Below, piece after piece: positions 25,263 through 34,047 of a DNA stretch of 64,000 nt. Numbering within the stretch: position 1 is the stretch's first letter; every line of letters begins with the position of its first letter. A model generated the notes under the pieces. The model was not told where the DNA came from. It ran no database searches and was given only the letters and a program-made list of their open reading frames with translations. The position numbers and the translations under genes were made by a program. The stretch is from G963663315 sp965214205 (GTDB lineage: Bacteria; Pseudomonadota; Gammaproteobacteria; Arenicellales; Poriferihabitantaceae): assembly GCA_965214205.1 (NCBI GenBank), contig OZ243941.1, forward strand, positions 2,232,001 through 2,296,000, written 5' to 3'.

Positions 25263-26432
25263 ATGATTTTTCGTGACTTATCTGGGGAACTGCTCCGACA
25301 ACTCAGGGAATACCCGGTCGTAACCGTATTGGGGCCAAGGCAAGCCGGGAAAACGACACTGGCGCGGGAATTGCTGAAAGACTATACCTACGTCAGTCTG
25401 GAAACACCCGACATCCTGGCTATTGCCCGTGAAGACCCAAGGGGGTTTCTCGCTCGCTATCGAGAAACTGTCATTTTTGACGAAATTCAGCGAGCGCCTC
25501 ATCTCATCAGTTATCTGCAAGGGATCGTTGATGATTGCGGGCGGAATGGTCAGTTTGTTCTCACCGGCTCCCATCAGCTTGAATTGCGAGCTTCCATTAC
25601 CCAATCACTGGCGGGTAGAACCGGGATTCTCAATCTGCTTCCCTTTTCTATCGCCGAATTGAGAACGGCGATGCACACATTCGATACCTTCGAGGAATAT
25701 GTCTTTACCGGATTTCTTCCCCGTATATATGATCAGAATCAACGACCCAATACCGCATGGGCAAATTATTACCAAACTTATGTTGAAAGAGACATTCGCC
25801 AGATCATTCAGCTAAAGGATGCCAGCCTATTCGATAAATTCATGCGTCTGCTGGCTGGAAGAACCGGCCAGATCATCAACTACCAATCTCTGGCGGCGGA
25901 TGTCGGCGTGAACGCCAAAACGGTGAAGGAATGGTTATCCATTCTGGAAGCATCATTTGTGGTATTCAAACTTTCACCATATTTCAGGAATTTCGGCAAA
26001 CGGGTCGTCAAATCTCCCAAATACTACTTCACAGATACTGGATTACTAACCTATCTGTTAGGCATTGAGAAACCGGAGCAGGTAACTCGTGATCCTCTGG
26101 TTGGTCAGTTGTTTGAAAATCTGGTGGTTCTGGAAGCAATCAAGGCTCGATATAACCAGGGCAAAGCGCCGAACCTGTATTTTTACCGGGATAGTCACGG
26201 CAATGAGATTGATCTGTTGTATGCGAGTGGCCGCAGTTTGACCGGTATCGAAATCAAATCCGCAGCGACATTTCATTCCCATTTCCGGAAAATGCTGAAC
26301 CAATTCTCACAAAAACAGCAGCCCCTCCAGTCAGGCTATATCGTTTATAACGGAGAGGAGAAGATATTCAGCGATGGCATCAGAGCAATCAATTTCCGTG
26401 ATGTCGGAGCGATTTTCAGGTCGGACAAGTAA
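25263..26432 (+). CDS. AAA ATPase with DUF4143 domain
   Basis: This 389-residue protein has a P-loop, GPRQAGKTTLARELL (about residues 24-38), and a Walker B-like VIFDEIQRAPHL (about 71-82). A TGSHQLEL sensor region follows, then a C-terminal DUF4143 domain with NFGKRVVKSPKYYFTDTGLL and a restriction-endonuclease-like core (EIDLLYASG..GIEIKSA). The E.D.L and E.K residues of that core resemble a PD-(D/E)XK nuclease site. Proteins of this family are common near toxin-antitoxin genes and mobile DNA, and their function is not known. It has no downstream partner: the next gene is convergent. Confidence 0.9.
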   Translation: MIFRDLSGELLRQLREYPVVTVLGPRQAGKTTLARELLKDYTYVSLETPDILAIAREDPRGFLARYRETVIFDEIQRAPHLISYLQGIVDDCGRNGQFVLTGSHQLELRASITQSLAGRTGILNLLPFSIAELRTAMHTFDTFEEYVFTGFLPRIYDQNQRPNTAWANYYQTYVERDIRQIIQLKDASLFDKFMRLLAGRTGQIINYQSLAADVGVNAKTVKEWLSILEASFVVFKLSPYFRNFGKRVVKSPKYYFTDTGLLTYLLGIEKPEQVTRDPLVGQLFENLVVLEAIKARYNQGKAPNLYFYRDSHGNEIDLLYASGRSLTGIEIKSAATFHSHFRKMLNQFSQKQQPLQSGYIVYNGEEKIFSDGIRAINFRDVGAIFRSDK

Positions 26433-26459
26433 GACGTGGTAGCCCGAAGCCCCGTTATG

Positions 26460-27740
26460 CTACCCGCGAAAAACGGTATTTGGTAACCACAGTGCAATCT
26501 CCGGAACAAATGTAATCATCAGCAGCACAATAATTAACGGGACCAAAAATGGCATGGTCGCCTTGACACATTTCTCAAAGCTGACGCCAGACACTTCTGA
26601 TAGCACATACAAAACCATCCCGATCGGGGGCGTCAGTAGCCCAAGCATGAGATTGAGTATCACAATGATTCCAAGATGTACCGGGTCTATGCCAACGGTC
26701 AGCGCAATGGGCATCAACACAGGCACAAGAATGGTGATCGCTGCAATGGTTTCCATGAACAACCCGATCGCGAGCACGATTGCCATGATCATCAGAAGAA
26801 TCAGATGCTTGTTTTCGGTAAGCCCCAAAAGTGCGCTCCCCAGTAAATCCGCAACCTGATTAGCGGTCAGAATCCAGGCAAAGATGGTGGCCGCGGAAAC
26901 GATCATCAGAATTGCGGCGGAGGTTTCGATGGTGTCAATGGACACTCTCACTATATGCCGCCACGAAAGAGTCCGATACACCACCAGACCTAAAAACATC
27001 GCATATATGACGGCTGCAATAGCAGCTTCAGTGGGAGTAAATACACCGGTAGCAATACCACCGATGATAATTGCAGGCGTTAATAGCGGGAAGAATGCCG
27101 CCTTGAACGTGCGCCAGATAACACGAAGATCAAATCTGGCATCACGCGGATAATTTCTTCTCTTTGAATACCAGGCAACCATGACCATCAATGAAACGGC
27201 CATCAACAGGCCCGGCACCAACCCTGCGGCAAACAATTCCCCTATCGAAACAGACGCCATTACGCCAAAAATCACCAGTGGCAGCGATGGCGGAATAATC
27301 GGACCAATTGTTGAAGAGGCCGCAGTCACTCCAACCGCGAAATCGGTATCATACCCGGCTTCCCGCATTGCTTTTATTTCGACATTGCCGAGTCCTCCCG
27401 CATCTGCGACCGCGGCGCCGGACATTCCTGCGAATATGACACTGGCGCCCACATTGACATGACCAAGTCCGCCCGGTGTCCATCCCATCAAGGCACGGGC
27501 GAATGCGAATATCTTGGTGGTTATGCCTCCTGTATTCATCAAATGTCCAGCCAGAATGAAAAACGGGATAGCAAGAAGCGGAAAGCTGTCAACCCCCGTG
27601 ATCATATTGTGTATCAACACAACTTCGGGCACATCAGAAATCAATATATAAGAGAGTGACGCAAGCGCCAGTGAGACCGCAACCGGAACCCCCAATATCA
27701 GGCAACCAGCCAGTACTGCAAACAGAATCCACAGACCCAT
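26460..27740 (-). CDS. TRAP transporter large permease DctM
   Basis: The 426-residue protein has the twelve-helix DctM/SiaM plan: LLAIPFFILAGHLMNTGGIT near residues 53-72, GHVNVGASVIFAGMSGAAVADAGG (about 94-117) and the conserved TPPIGMVLY in the C-terminal half. It imports an organic acid with a Na+ gradient when coupled to the small permease and periplasmic binding protein encoded immediately upstream. It is the last gene of the dctPQM operon, 11 bp after dctQ. Context points to a hexuronate or other sugar acid as substrate. Confidence 0.95.
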   Translation of the reverse strand: MGLWILFAVLAGCLILGVPVAVSLALASLSYILISDVPEVVLIHNMITGVDSFPLLAIPFFILAGHLMNTGGITTKIFAFARALMGWTPGGLGHVNVGASVIFAGMSGAAVADAGGLGNVEIKAMREAGYDTDFAVGVTAASSTIGPIIPPSLPLVIFGVMASVSIGELFAAGLVPGLLMAVSLMVMVAWYSKRRNYPRDARFDLRVIWRTFKAAFFPLLTPAIIIGGIATGVFTPTEAAIAAVIYAMFLGLVVYRTLSWRHIVRVSIDTIETSAAILMIVSAATIFAWILTANQVADLLGSALLGLTENKHLILLMIMAIVLAIGLFMETIAAITILVPVLMPIALTVGIDPVHLGIIVILNLMLGLLTPPIGMVLYVLSEVSGVSFEKCVKATMPFLVPLIIVLLMITFVPEIALWLPNTVFRG

Positions 27741-27751
27741 GGGGTATCCTC

Positions 27752-28306
27752 CTAATCTATATTACTGAGTTTCTCTGCGGCGACATCACTCGCAGACATC
27801 TTGAAAAGTCTGAATACGCGATACGCTGCAAACAGAGCCATTGCAATACAGGCTATCACCACGATGTAATAGATAACGCTCTTCGGCAAATCGAGCGAGA
27901 CCATTCTTTGTGATCTGGTTTTTTGGGCGAGTTCTATTCCCAGCCAGGCCATGTAACCGAACATTCCAAAAACAACGATCTCTACAAATGTTGAAACCGG
28001 TTTTATGAGCCCTTCCGGCAAATATCGGTAGAAAAATTCCAGATAAATGTGTTTACCCTTTCGTACACAACTTACCGAACCGACAAACGCCAGTAGAATC
28101 AGGAGATAGCGTGCGATTTCCTCTGTCCATCCAAGGCTGTCGTTCAATACGTAGCGGGTGAAAAATTGCAGGGCCACGATAATGAATAACAACACAAACA
28201 CGATCAGCGCTGGAAAATCGAGAAGCCCGACATCTGAAATATCATCGGTTACTTCTTCGATTTCACTAAAAACGTCTTCCTTCTCTGAAGCATTTTCATT
28301 ATTCAT
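27752..28306 (-). CDS. TRAP transporter small permease DctQ
   Basis: The 184-residue protein has four transmembrane helices (about 30-50, 65-85, 105-128, 145-170) and the conserved LGWTEEIARYLLI motif of the family (about residues 58-70). The frame is open further upstream, but an ATG at 28306 is preceded by AGAGG at good spacing and gives a normal length. The N-terminus is rich in Glu and Asp (ENASEKEDVFSEIEEV), longer than usual. It partners DctM. Confidence 0.92.
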   Translation of the reverse strand: MNNENASEKEDVFSEIEEVTDDISDVGLLDFPALIVFVLLFIIVALQFFTRYVLNDSLGWTEEIARYLLILLAFVGSVSCVRKGKHIYLEFFYRYLPEGLIKPVSTFVEIVVFGMFGYMAWLGIELAQKTRSQRMVSLDLPKSVIYYIVVIACIAMALFAAYRVFRLFKMSASDVAAEKLSNID

Positions 28307-28341
28307 TGTGTGTAACCTCTGATCAAAACCGCATGGCGTAT

Positions 28342-28374
28342 GGTCCGCAATTGCCCGCCTTGCAACCGCGGACC
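28342..28374 (-). promoter_or_regulatory. Intercistronic mRNA hairpin between dctP and dctQ
   Basis: In the mRNA sense, 13 consecutive pairs (two of them G-U) form between 28362-28374 and 28342-28354, with a 7-base loop. The stem begins 11 bases after the dctP stop. No U-run follows, so it is not a classical terminator. The position suggests stabilisation of the dctP message relative to the permease genes, an inference from similar binding-protein operons. Confidence 0.6.
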
Positions 28375-28384
28375 GTATTTTCAA

Positions 28385-29392
28385 TTAGCCAGCGTCAGGA
28401 ATGGCCTGGAGACGTTCGTAAACATCGTTGCTAAACGGCATGTCATCTCCGAGTAACGCGGGTTTCACGACATCCATGAATGGCTGGCGATCCACTTCAT
28501 TGACATTTACACCCTGCCCCCTGAACCAGTCAACAAGCTCGGCTTCGGATTGGACGATCTGCTCTGTAACCCAGTCAGCGGATTCCTGCAAGGCTTTGAT
28601 TACAGCGGCGCGGTCCGTATCACTCATACCGGACAGGCGTGACCCGGACGCGACGGTCAGGGTTGAGTTTGTGATGTGTCCGGTGAGATTTATGTCAGTT
28701 TGTACTTCGTGAAATTTTTTCGCCTGTATGGTTGGCAGCGGGTTTTCCTGAGCATCCACTACCCCTTGCTGCAACGCAAGATACACTTCCGCGAATGCCA
28801 TCGGAGTCGGGTTGGCTCCGGCTGCTTTTGGAAACAACACATAAGCGGGGGCGTTTGGCACCCGGATTTTGACATCCTTGATATCCGCGGGAGTCAGTAT
28901 GGGTCGGTTTGAGGTAACATGGCGTGTTCCATAATAGCTGATTGCAGTAACCACACTGCCACCGGATGCCTCTGCAAACCCGGCGGACAATTCTTTGAAC
29001 AAATCACTCTGTCCGTAGGCTTTCCAGTGATCAAGACTCCGTAGTGTAAAAGGAAAATCCGTAATTGAAATCGGACCGTATATGGATCCGGCAAATCCGG
29101 CTCCCGTATAAATGATATCTACAGTGCCCAACGTCAGCCCCTCGTTGAGGCCCGCTTCCTTACCTAATGAAGAGGCAGGGAAAACCTCCACCTCATAACG
29201 ACCTTCAGTAGCCTCGTTAATAGCCTCGGCTGCCATTAACGCGCCTTTGTGAAGGGGGTGGCCTACCTCATAGACATGAGCGAATTTCAGCTTTTGAGCG
29301 GCATGTGAAATACCGAATGGCAATGCAAGTAAACTACATGCCAAAGCGCTGAAAAGTACCTTTTTGAACGTATTACGTTTGATTGAATTCAT
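28385..29392 (-). CDS. TRAP transporter solute-binding protein DctP
   Basis: The 335-residue periplasmic protein has a Sec signal (SIKRNTFKKVLFSALACSLLALPFGISHA) cleaved near residue 30. The mature part begins QKLKFAHVYEVGHPLHKGA, the typical DctP start. Further on it has GRYEVEVFPASSLGKEAGLNEGL, the ligand-binding Arg region KDVKIRVPNAP and the FAEVYLALQQGVVDAQENPLP motif. I chose 29392 because GAGGAG lies 4 bases upstream. The substrate is inferred to be a uronate or a related sugar acid from the divergent catabolic genes. Family members in the SiaP/UehA/DctP group bind carboxylates through the conserved Arg. Confidence 0.95.
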   Translation of the reverse strand: MNSIKRNTFKKVLFSALACSLLALPFGISHAAQKLKFAHVYEVGHPLHKGALMAAEAINEATEGRYEVEVFPASSLGKEAGLNEGLTLGTVDIIYTGAGFAGSIYGPISITDFPFTLRSLDHWKAYGQSDLFKELSAGFAEASGGSVVTAISYYGTRHVTSNRPILTPADIKDVKIRVPNAPAYVLFPKAAGANPTPMAFAEVYLALQQGVVDAQENPLPTIQAKKFHEVQTDINLTGHITNSTLTVASGSRLSGMSDTDRAAVIKALQESADWVTEQIVQSEAELVDWFRGQGVNVNEVDRQPFMDVVKPALLGDDMPFSNDVYERLQAIPDAG

Positions 29393-29437
29393 TTTTCTCC
29401 TCGTCATGTTATATCTAATGGTTGAATAGTCTGCTGA

Positions 29438-29446
29438 TTTATAGCA
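29438..29446 (-). promoter_or_regulatory. Extended -10 promoter for dctPQM
   Basis: On the minus strand TGC-TATAAA (plus-strand -10 at 29438-29443, TG element at 29444-29446) forms an extended -10 about 40 bp before the dctP start codon. The -35 position falls inside the 40-bp palindrome, which is pure A+T. A regulator bound there would control the operon, and the A/T tract could also act as an UP element. Confidence 0.45.
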
Positions 29447-29448
29447 CA

Positions 29449-29488
29449 ATATAATAAAAAATAAAATATATTTTATTTTTTATTATAT
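29449..29488. repeat. Perfect 40-bp A/T-only palindrome in the divergent control region
   Basis: The 20-bp left half (29449-29468) is the exact reverse complement of the right half (29469-29488), with no spacer and no mismatch, and every base is A or T. The palindrome breaks at 29448/29489. It lies between dctP and the GntR regulator gene, 5 bp upstream of the dctP -10 element. It could be an operator, a cruciform-forming site or a nucleoid-protein binding site. Confidence 0.95.
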
Positions 29489-29551
29489 GATATATACGCA
29501 CAGTGATACAACGCATATTTTATTTCCGAACCAAAAATACAAGCGCCTACA

Positions 29552-30286
29552 ATGAAATCAAAGAAACTCAACCTGGTCCGGGAGACTCTGACTCAACAAA
29601 TTTGTGCGCTGCTCAAGTCAAAAATCATCAACGGTGAACTGGTGGCGGGCAGCCGCATCTGGGCAGATGAATTGGCAACCCAACTGGAGGTTAGCATCGC
29701 CCCGGTCAAGGAAGCGTTACTGATCTTGTCGGGTGAAGGACTGATCGTTAATGTCCCTCGGCGCGGCTCTATTGTCCGCAGCTTTACCTACCGGGAAATG
29801 TCCGAACTCTACGATGTGAGGAAATTACTTGAGCTGGAAGCGTTGGAAATCATGTTCAAGCGCTCCTTGATAACCGATGAACTCGTACTTGATCTGCGGG
29901 AAATCAATACAAAAATTGGCAGACTGCGTAAGAACGGAGAGTTCAGGGACAGAAGCGCGGCTTACGAACTGGACTGGAAGTTTCATGAGCGCTTTGTCGC
30001 CAGTTGTGAGCATGGGCTTCTTGCTGAACTGTACGCCAGATTGAATACCCAGGCTCAGATTATTCGTTATTCCAGTTGGAATATCGGGCCTCGCGGCGAC
30101 AAAACATACTTCGAGCACGATGCAATTGTCCAGGCGCTTGCACAAAGAGATATTGCCAATGCCAGGGATGCGATTTCCGCTCATCTTGGTTCCATATTAC
30201 AGGACTTTGCCAAAACCATCGAAAAGGGCGAGCACGGTGATCCAACTCACAACGACGTTGACCTGATCATTAGTGGCCGCAGATAA
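29552..30286 (+). CDS. GntR family regulator with FCD ligand domain
   Basis: The 244-residue protein has an N-terminal winged helix (LTQQICALLKSKIINGELVAGSRI and LATQLEVSIAPVKEALLILSGEGL, about residues 13-70). A C-terminal all-helical FCD domain follows, with metal/ligand His residues in ELDWKFHERFVASCEH (about 143-158), YFEHDAIVQAL and ISAHL. FCD regulators such as UxuR, ExuR and DgoR sense sugar acids. It is divergent from dctPQM and upstream of the enzyme genes, so it probably controls both in response to a pathway intermediate. Confidence 0.92.
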   Translation: MKSKKLNLVRETLTQQICALLKSKIINGELVAGSRIWADELATQLEVSIAPVKEALLILSGEGLIVNVPRRGSIVRSFTYREMSELYDVRKLLELEALEIMFKRSLITDELVLDLREINTKIGRLRKNGEFRDRSAAYELDWKFHERFVASCEHGLLAELYARLNTQAQIIRYSSWNIGPRGDKTYFEHDAIVQALAQRDIANARDAISAHLGSILQDFAKTIEKGEHGDPTHNDVDLIISGRR

Positions 30287-30333
30287 AACGATAAGGTTTG
30301 ATCATTCGCTTACGCACGAAACGGTGACTTGAC

Positions 30334-31431
30334 ATGAGTCCTCCAACGATATCGAACGTAACCAACACACTGTTCCGGGTTCCGCTAACTGAAGTGCTCA
30401 GTGATGCCAGGCACGGCGATCATAGTCACTTTGAGCTGATAACTACGACGATTGAGCTGTCAGATGGAAGTTCGGGAACCGGGTATACCTACACCGGCGG
30501 ACGTGGAGGCCAGGCGATTCTGGCTATGCTTGAGAAGGATTTGAAGACTTTTTTGCTGGACAGGGCTGGTGATGACATTACCCGACTTTACGATCAAATG
30601 TTTTGGCATATTCACTATGTGGGACGCGGCGGCGTATCTTCGTTTGCAATATCCGCTGTAGATATTGCGCTGTGGGACATCAAAGGCAAAAAAGAGCAAA
30701 AACCATTGTGGCAACTGGCGGGCGGAGCGAACTCCACAACCCGTGCATATTGCGGCGGCATTGATCTCAATTTTTCATTGCAAAAGCTGAAAGCAAATGT
30801 ATCGGGATACCTTGAGTCAGGATTTAATGCAGTGAAAATCAAGGTGGGGCAGGAAAGTCTGGATGAAGATGTTGCGCGAGTCGCCGCAATCCGGGAGTTG
30901 GCAGGCGAAGATGCCACTTTCATGGTCGATGCCAACTGTTCCATGTCCGTTGAAAAAGCGATCAGGGCGGCGCAAGCGTTTAAGGAGTTTGATATTTACT
31001 GGTTTGAGGAACCCATAGAGCCGGACAATTACCAGGGCTACGCTGAGATTGCCCGAGCCACGGACATATCCCTGGCGATGGGAGAAAATCTCCATACGAT
31101 CCATGAGTTCCAGTTTGCGCTCGACCAATCGAATCTTTCATTTATCCAACCGGACGCTTCCAACTGCGGCGGTATCACCGGCTGGCTTCGTGTGGCGGAA
31201 CTGGCATTGGAAAAAAATATTCCGGTATGTAGCCACGGCATGCAGGAACTGCATGTCAGTCTGGTTTCAGCACAGCAAAATGCCGGTTGGGTTGAAGTGC
31301 ACAGCTTCCCGATTGATCAGTATACGAATCGACCGTTGCAGATCGAAAACTGCCGCGCTGTCGCTCCCGACACTCCGGGAACAGGGGTTGAATTTGATTG
31401 GGAGAGACTCTCGCAATTCAAACTTTCCTAG
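30334..31431 (+). CDS. Mandelate-racemase-subgroup enolase superfamily dehydratase
   Basis: The 365-residue protein has the catalytic set of the MR subgroup at a constant offset of +4 from mandelate racemase: KIK (Lys168 and Lys170), Asp199, Glu225, Glu251 as metal ligands, and the Asp274/His301 dyad in QPDASNCGG and CSHGMQELH. Acid-sugar dehydratases of this subgroup remove water from aldonates or aldarates to give 2-keto-3-deoxy acids. Neighbouring KDG kinase and KDPG aldolase fit such a product. The exact sugar (galactarate, talarate, altronate, gluconate or another) cannot be decided. It is the first enzyme gene after the GntR regulator. Confidence 0.88.
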   Translation: MSPPTISNVTNTLFRVPLTEVLSDARHGDHSHFELITTTIELSDGSSGTGYTYTGGRGGQAILAMLEKDLKTFLLDRAGDDITRLYDQMFWHIHYVGRGGVSSFAISAVDIALWDIKGKKEQKPLWQLAGGANSTTRAYCGGIDLNFSLQKLKANVSGYLESGFNAVKIKVGQESLDEDVARVAAIRELAGEDATFMVDANCSMSVEKAIRAAQAFKEFDIYWFEEPIEPDNYQGYAEIARATDISLAMGENLHTIHEFQFALDQSNLSFIQPDASNCGGITGWLRVAELALEKNIPVCSHGMQELHVSLVSAQQNAGWVEVHSFPIDQYTNRPLQIENCRAVAPDTPGTGVEFDWERLSQFKLS

Positions 31432-31533
31432 GCGCCTCCGAATGATATTTGCGTTCAGATTATGTTGAGTGATTTTCTGCATTGCGCCGATTGATTTTCA
31501 AGGTTTAGCTTTAACTGTAATAGAGATTAGCGA

Positions 31534-32565
31534 ATGAAGGCTTCATATTATAATTGTGACAAGACGTTTACTTTAGGCGCATGCAAACCAATCAGTCCCA
31601 ATCCCGGAGAAGTTCGAATCCGGGTAGCCTATTGCGGACTTTGCGGTACTGACTTGCATGTTTATCACGGCAACATGGATGCGCGAGTGGGGTGCGAGAG
31701 GATAATCGGACATGAAATGTCCGGCATTGTCGATGCGGTCGGGTTGGATATATCCGATATTTCTGTTGGCGACAAGGTTGTAGTGCGGCCATTGGATCAC
31801 TGTGGTGATTGTCCAGCTTGTAAAAATGGAAACAGCCACATTTGTCACAATCTGAAGTTTCTCGGACTGGATACCGATGGCGCCTTGCAGCAAAGCTGGA
31901 CAGTACCCAGGCATACTGTTCACGTAGTGCCTAAGGAAACTTCTCTCAAACACGCGGCTTTGGTCGAACCGGCTGCCGTGGCCTGCCATGACGTCAATCG
32001 GAGCCGATTGGTCGAGGGTGAGGATGTTCTGATAATCGGCGGCGGCCCGATTGGAATTCTGATTGCAATGGTTGCAAGGCAAAAAGGCGGCAAAATCACA
32101 ATTTCCGAGGTCAACGAACAACGGCTTGCGATAGCCGGAAGACTCGGGTTCAATGCCGTCAACCCGAATAATGTGGATGTTGGCAAATATATGTATGAAA
32201 CCACCGGCCAGAAAGGCGCTGACGTCATATTTGAGGTATCGGGAAGCAGTGCAGGCGTGGAATGTATGACATCGGCTGCCGCCGCACGCGCTCGCATTGT
32301 TATGGTTGCGATCCACCCGGTGAAGCCGCCGATTGATCTGTTTCAGTTTTTTTGGCGGGAAATCGAACTTCTGGGCGCGCGCGTTTATACGCCCGATGAT
32401 TTTGATGCAGCCATTGAGTTGATTGCATCCGGACAGATCGACTGCGAAGCAATCATCACCAACATTCAACAGCTCGACAAGGTTGGAGAGACGCTGGCGG
32501 ACCTGAGCATAAACCCGAAAGCGCTGAAAAGCCTGGTTCAAGTGGGAAGCGAGGCGCCGGCATGA
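31534..32565 (+). CDS. Zinc-dependent medium-chain alcohol dehydrogenase
   Basis: The 343-residue protein is of the TDH/sorbitol-dehydrogenase type. Catalytic zinc ligands are Cys37 (CGLCGTD) and His60-Glu61 (GHEMSG). Structural zinc ligands are Cys90, Cys93, Cys96 and Cys104 (DHCGDCPACKNG..SHIC). The Rossmann motif IIGGGPIGIL is near residue 170, and no NADP-type basic residues are obvious. In uronate and gulonate pathways similar enzymes oxidise the C5 hydroxyl (for example L-gulonate or L-idonate 5-dehydrogenases). That role is inferred here. The stop overlaps the next start by 4 bp. Confidence 0.88.
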   Translation: MKASYYNCDKTFTLGACKPISPNPGEVRIRVAYCGLCGTDLHVYHGNMDARVGCERIIGHEMSGIVDAVGLDISDISVGDKVVVRPLDHCGDCPACKNGNSHICHNLKFLGLDTDGALQQSWTVPRHTVHVVPKETSLKHAALVEPAAVACHDVNRSRLVEGEDVLIIGGGPIGILIAMVARQKGGKITISEVNEQRLAIAGRLGFNAVNPNNVDVGKYMYETTGQKGADVIFEVSGSSAGVECMTSAAAARARIVMVAIHPVKPPIDLFQFFWREIELLGARVYTPDDFDAAIELIASGQIDCEAIITNIQQLDKVGETLADLSINPKALKSLVQVGSEAPA

Positions 32566-33332
32566 GTGTTCTGGAGCATTTTTCATTAGCCGGGAAAACA
32601 GCGTTAGTCACAGGGTGTAAACGAGGTATCGGCAAGGCCATGGCGTGTGCCCTTGCAGAAGCGGGGGCGGACATTATCGGAGTCAGCGCGACATTGGAGA
32701 AAAACGGCAGTGAAGTCTCGCGGGCCGTATCGTCTCTCGGTCGCAGCTTTACGGGGTATGCCTGTGATTTCAGTGACCGGACTGCGCTGCATGGCTTCCT
32801 CCTGGAACTACACGAAAACCATTCGACCATTGATATTCTCGTGAATAATGCTGGCACGATCATGCGAGCGCCTGCGGTTGAACACTCTGATGAATACTGG
32901 GATACAGTAATTGAAGTAAACCTGAATGCCCAGTTCATTTTGTCCCGATCTATTGGTAAAAGAATGGTGGACCGAGGGTCCGGAAAAATAATATTCACGG
33001 CTTCCCTGCTTACCTTTCAAGGCGGAATTACTGTCCCCGGATACGCGGCCAGCAAGGGAGCTATCGGGCAGTTGACCAAAGCGCTCGCGAACGAATGGGC
33101 GGGAAAAGGCGTGAACGTAAATGCGATTGCGCCGGGCTACATAAAAACTGACAATACACAGGCGCTCCAGGATGATCCAGTCAGGAATCGGTCCATCCTG
33201 GAACGAATCCCCGCTTCCAGATGGGGCGAACCGGAAGACTTTGCCGGACCCGTTGTTTTTCTGGCATCATCCGCCTCAAACTACATGCACGGTTCGATAA
33301 TTACAGTTGACGGCGGATGGATGAGTCGTTAG
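32562..33332 (+). CDS. kduD: KduD-like 2-keto-3-deoxygluconate 5-dehydrogenase (SDR)
   Basis: The 256-residue short-chain dehydrogenase has the TGCKRGIGKA nucleotide motif, NNAG, and Ser/Tyr/Lys in ASLLTFQGGITVPGYAASKGA. The C-terminal half follows KduD closely: LANEWAGKGVNVNAIAPGY, the NTQAL segment, RIPASRWGEPEDF, VFLASSASNYMHG and DGGWMSR. KduD interconverts 2,5-diketo-3-deoxygluconate and KDG at the end of polyuronate and unsaturated-uronate breakdown. It is translationally coupled to the dehydrogenase gene before it. A general gluconate 5-dehydrogenase-like role is the alternative. Confidence 0.85.
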   Translation: MSVLEHFSLAGKTALVTGCKRGIGKAMACALAEAGADIIGVSATLEKNGSEVSRAVSSLGRSFTGYACDFSDRTALHGFLLELHENHSTIDILVNNAGTIMRAPAVEHSDEYWDTVIEVNLNAQFILSRSIGKRMVDRGSGKIIFTASLLTFQGGITVPGYAASKGAIGQLTKALANEWAGKGVNVNAIAPGYIKTDNTQALQDDPVRNRSILERIPASRWGEPEDFAGPVVFLASSASNYMHGSIITVDGGWMSR

Positions 33333-33390
33333 TGAGGGCTGCTGGCGCTAAATCGTTGATGGTAACCGTGTGTCGATAGAATAATTTCGA

Positions 33391-34044
33391 GTGAATTCTG
33401 TGATTGATATTGAATCCGTTCGGTCGCACCCACTGATCCCTGTAATCGAGATCGACAACGCAAAATTCGCACAGCCGCTGGCTGAAGCTGTTTTGAAAGG
33501 CGGTATTTCCATTATCGAGATCGTACTGCGAACTCGCGAAGCCCCGCAAGCAATAGAAATAATTCGTAAGAGTTACCCGGACTGCCTGGTCGGAGCGGGG
33601 ACTGTGGTCACTCTGGGGGAAGCGGCAATGGCGTTAAATGCAGGCGCTCAATTTTGTGTCAGCCCGGGAATGGATACGAACATTGCGGATTACTTTCGAG
33701 ACTGTAATGTTCCTTTTATTCCCGGAGTTATCACCCCATCGGAAATACAGACTGCCATGAATCACCACTGCAAACTGTTGAAGTTTTTTCCGGCGAGCGC
33801 TGCTGGCGGAGCGCAATTTCTCAGGGCGATTACCACTCCATTTGCCAGATTCGATGTGCAGTTTTGTGCAACAGGTGGCGTGACACCGGAGAATATGAAT
33901 CAATACCTCGAAATACCGGATGTTTGTTCGGTCGGAGGTACATGGTTCGCATCCGCAGAACAAATCAGGAATCAGGACTGGAAAGCTATAACCCGGCAGG
34001 TTTCTCTGGCTCGAGCTCGTCTTGCACAGAAACCGGAGCGTTAG
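33391..34044 (+). CDS. eda: KDPG (2-keto-3-deoxy-6-phosphogluconate) aldolase
   Basis: The 217-residue class I aldolase cleaves KDPG to pyruvate and glyceraldehyde-3-phosphate. Schiff-base Lys131 lies in HCKLLKFFPAS, and the acid/base Glu43 and Arg47 lie in IIEIVLRTRE, each two residues before the E. coli Eda numbers (133, 45, 49). GAGTV and the phosphate-binding ATGGV and GGTWF motifs are present. The start is GTG at 33391 without a strong ribosome-binding site; another GTG at 33400 is possible. It lies just upstream of the KDG kinase gene, with 3 bp between them, giving the two steps of the lower pathway. Confidence 0.93.
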   Translation: MNSVIDIESVRSHPLIPVIEIDNAKFAQPLAEAVLKGGISIIEIVLRTREAPQAIEIIRKSYPDCLVGAGTVVTLGEAAMALNAGAQFCVSPGMDTNIADYFRDCNVPFIPGVITPSEIQTAMNHHCKLLKFFPASAAGGAQFLRAITTPFARFDVQFCATGGVTPENMNQYLEIPDVCSVGGTWFASAEQIRNQDWKAITRQVSLARARLAQKPER

Positions 34045-34047
34045 ACG

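Noticed and set aside
26438..26464. GGTAGC/GCTACC pair between the ATPase and dctM as bidirectional terminator
   Set aside because: The arms are 6 bp with a 15-base loop and no T-runs, too weak to call.
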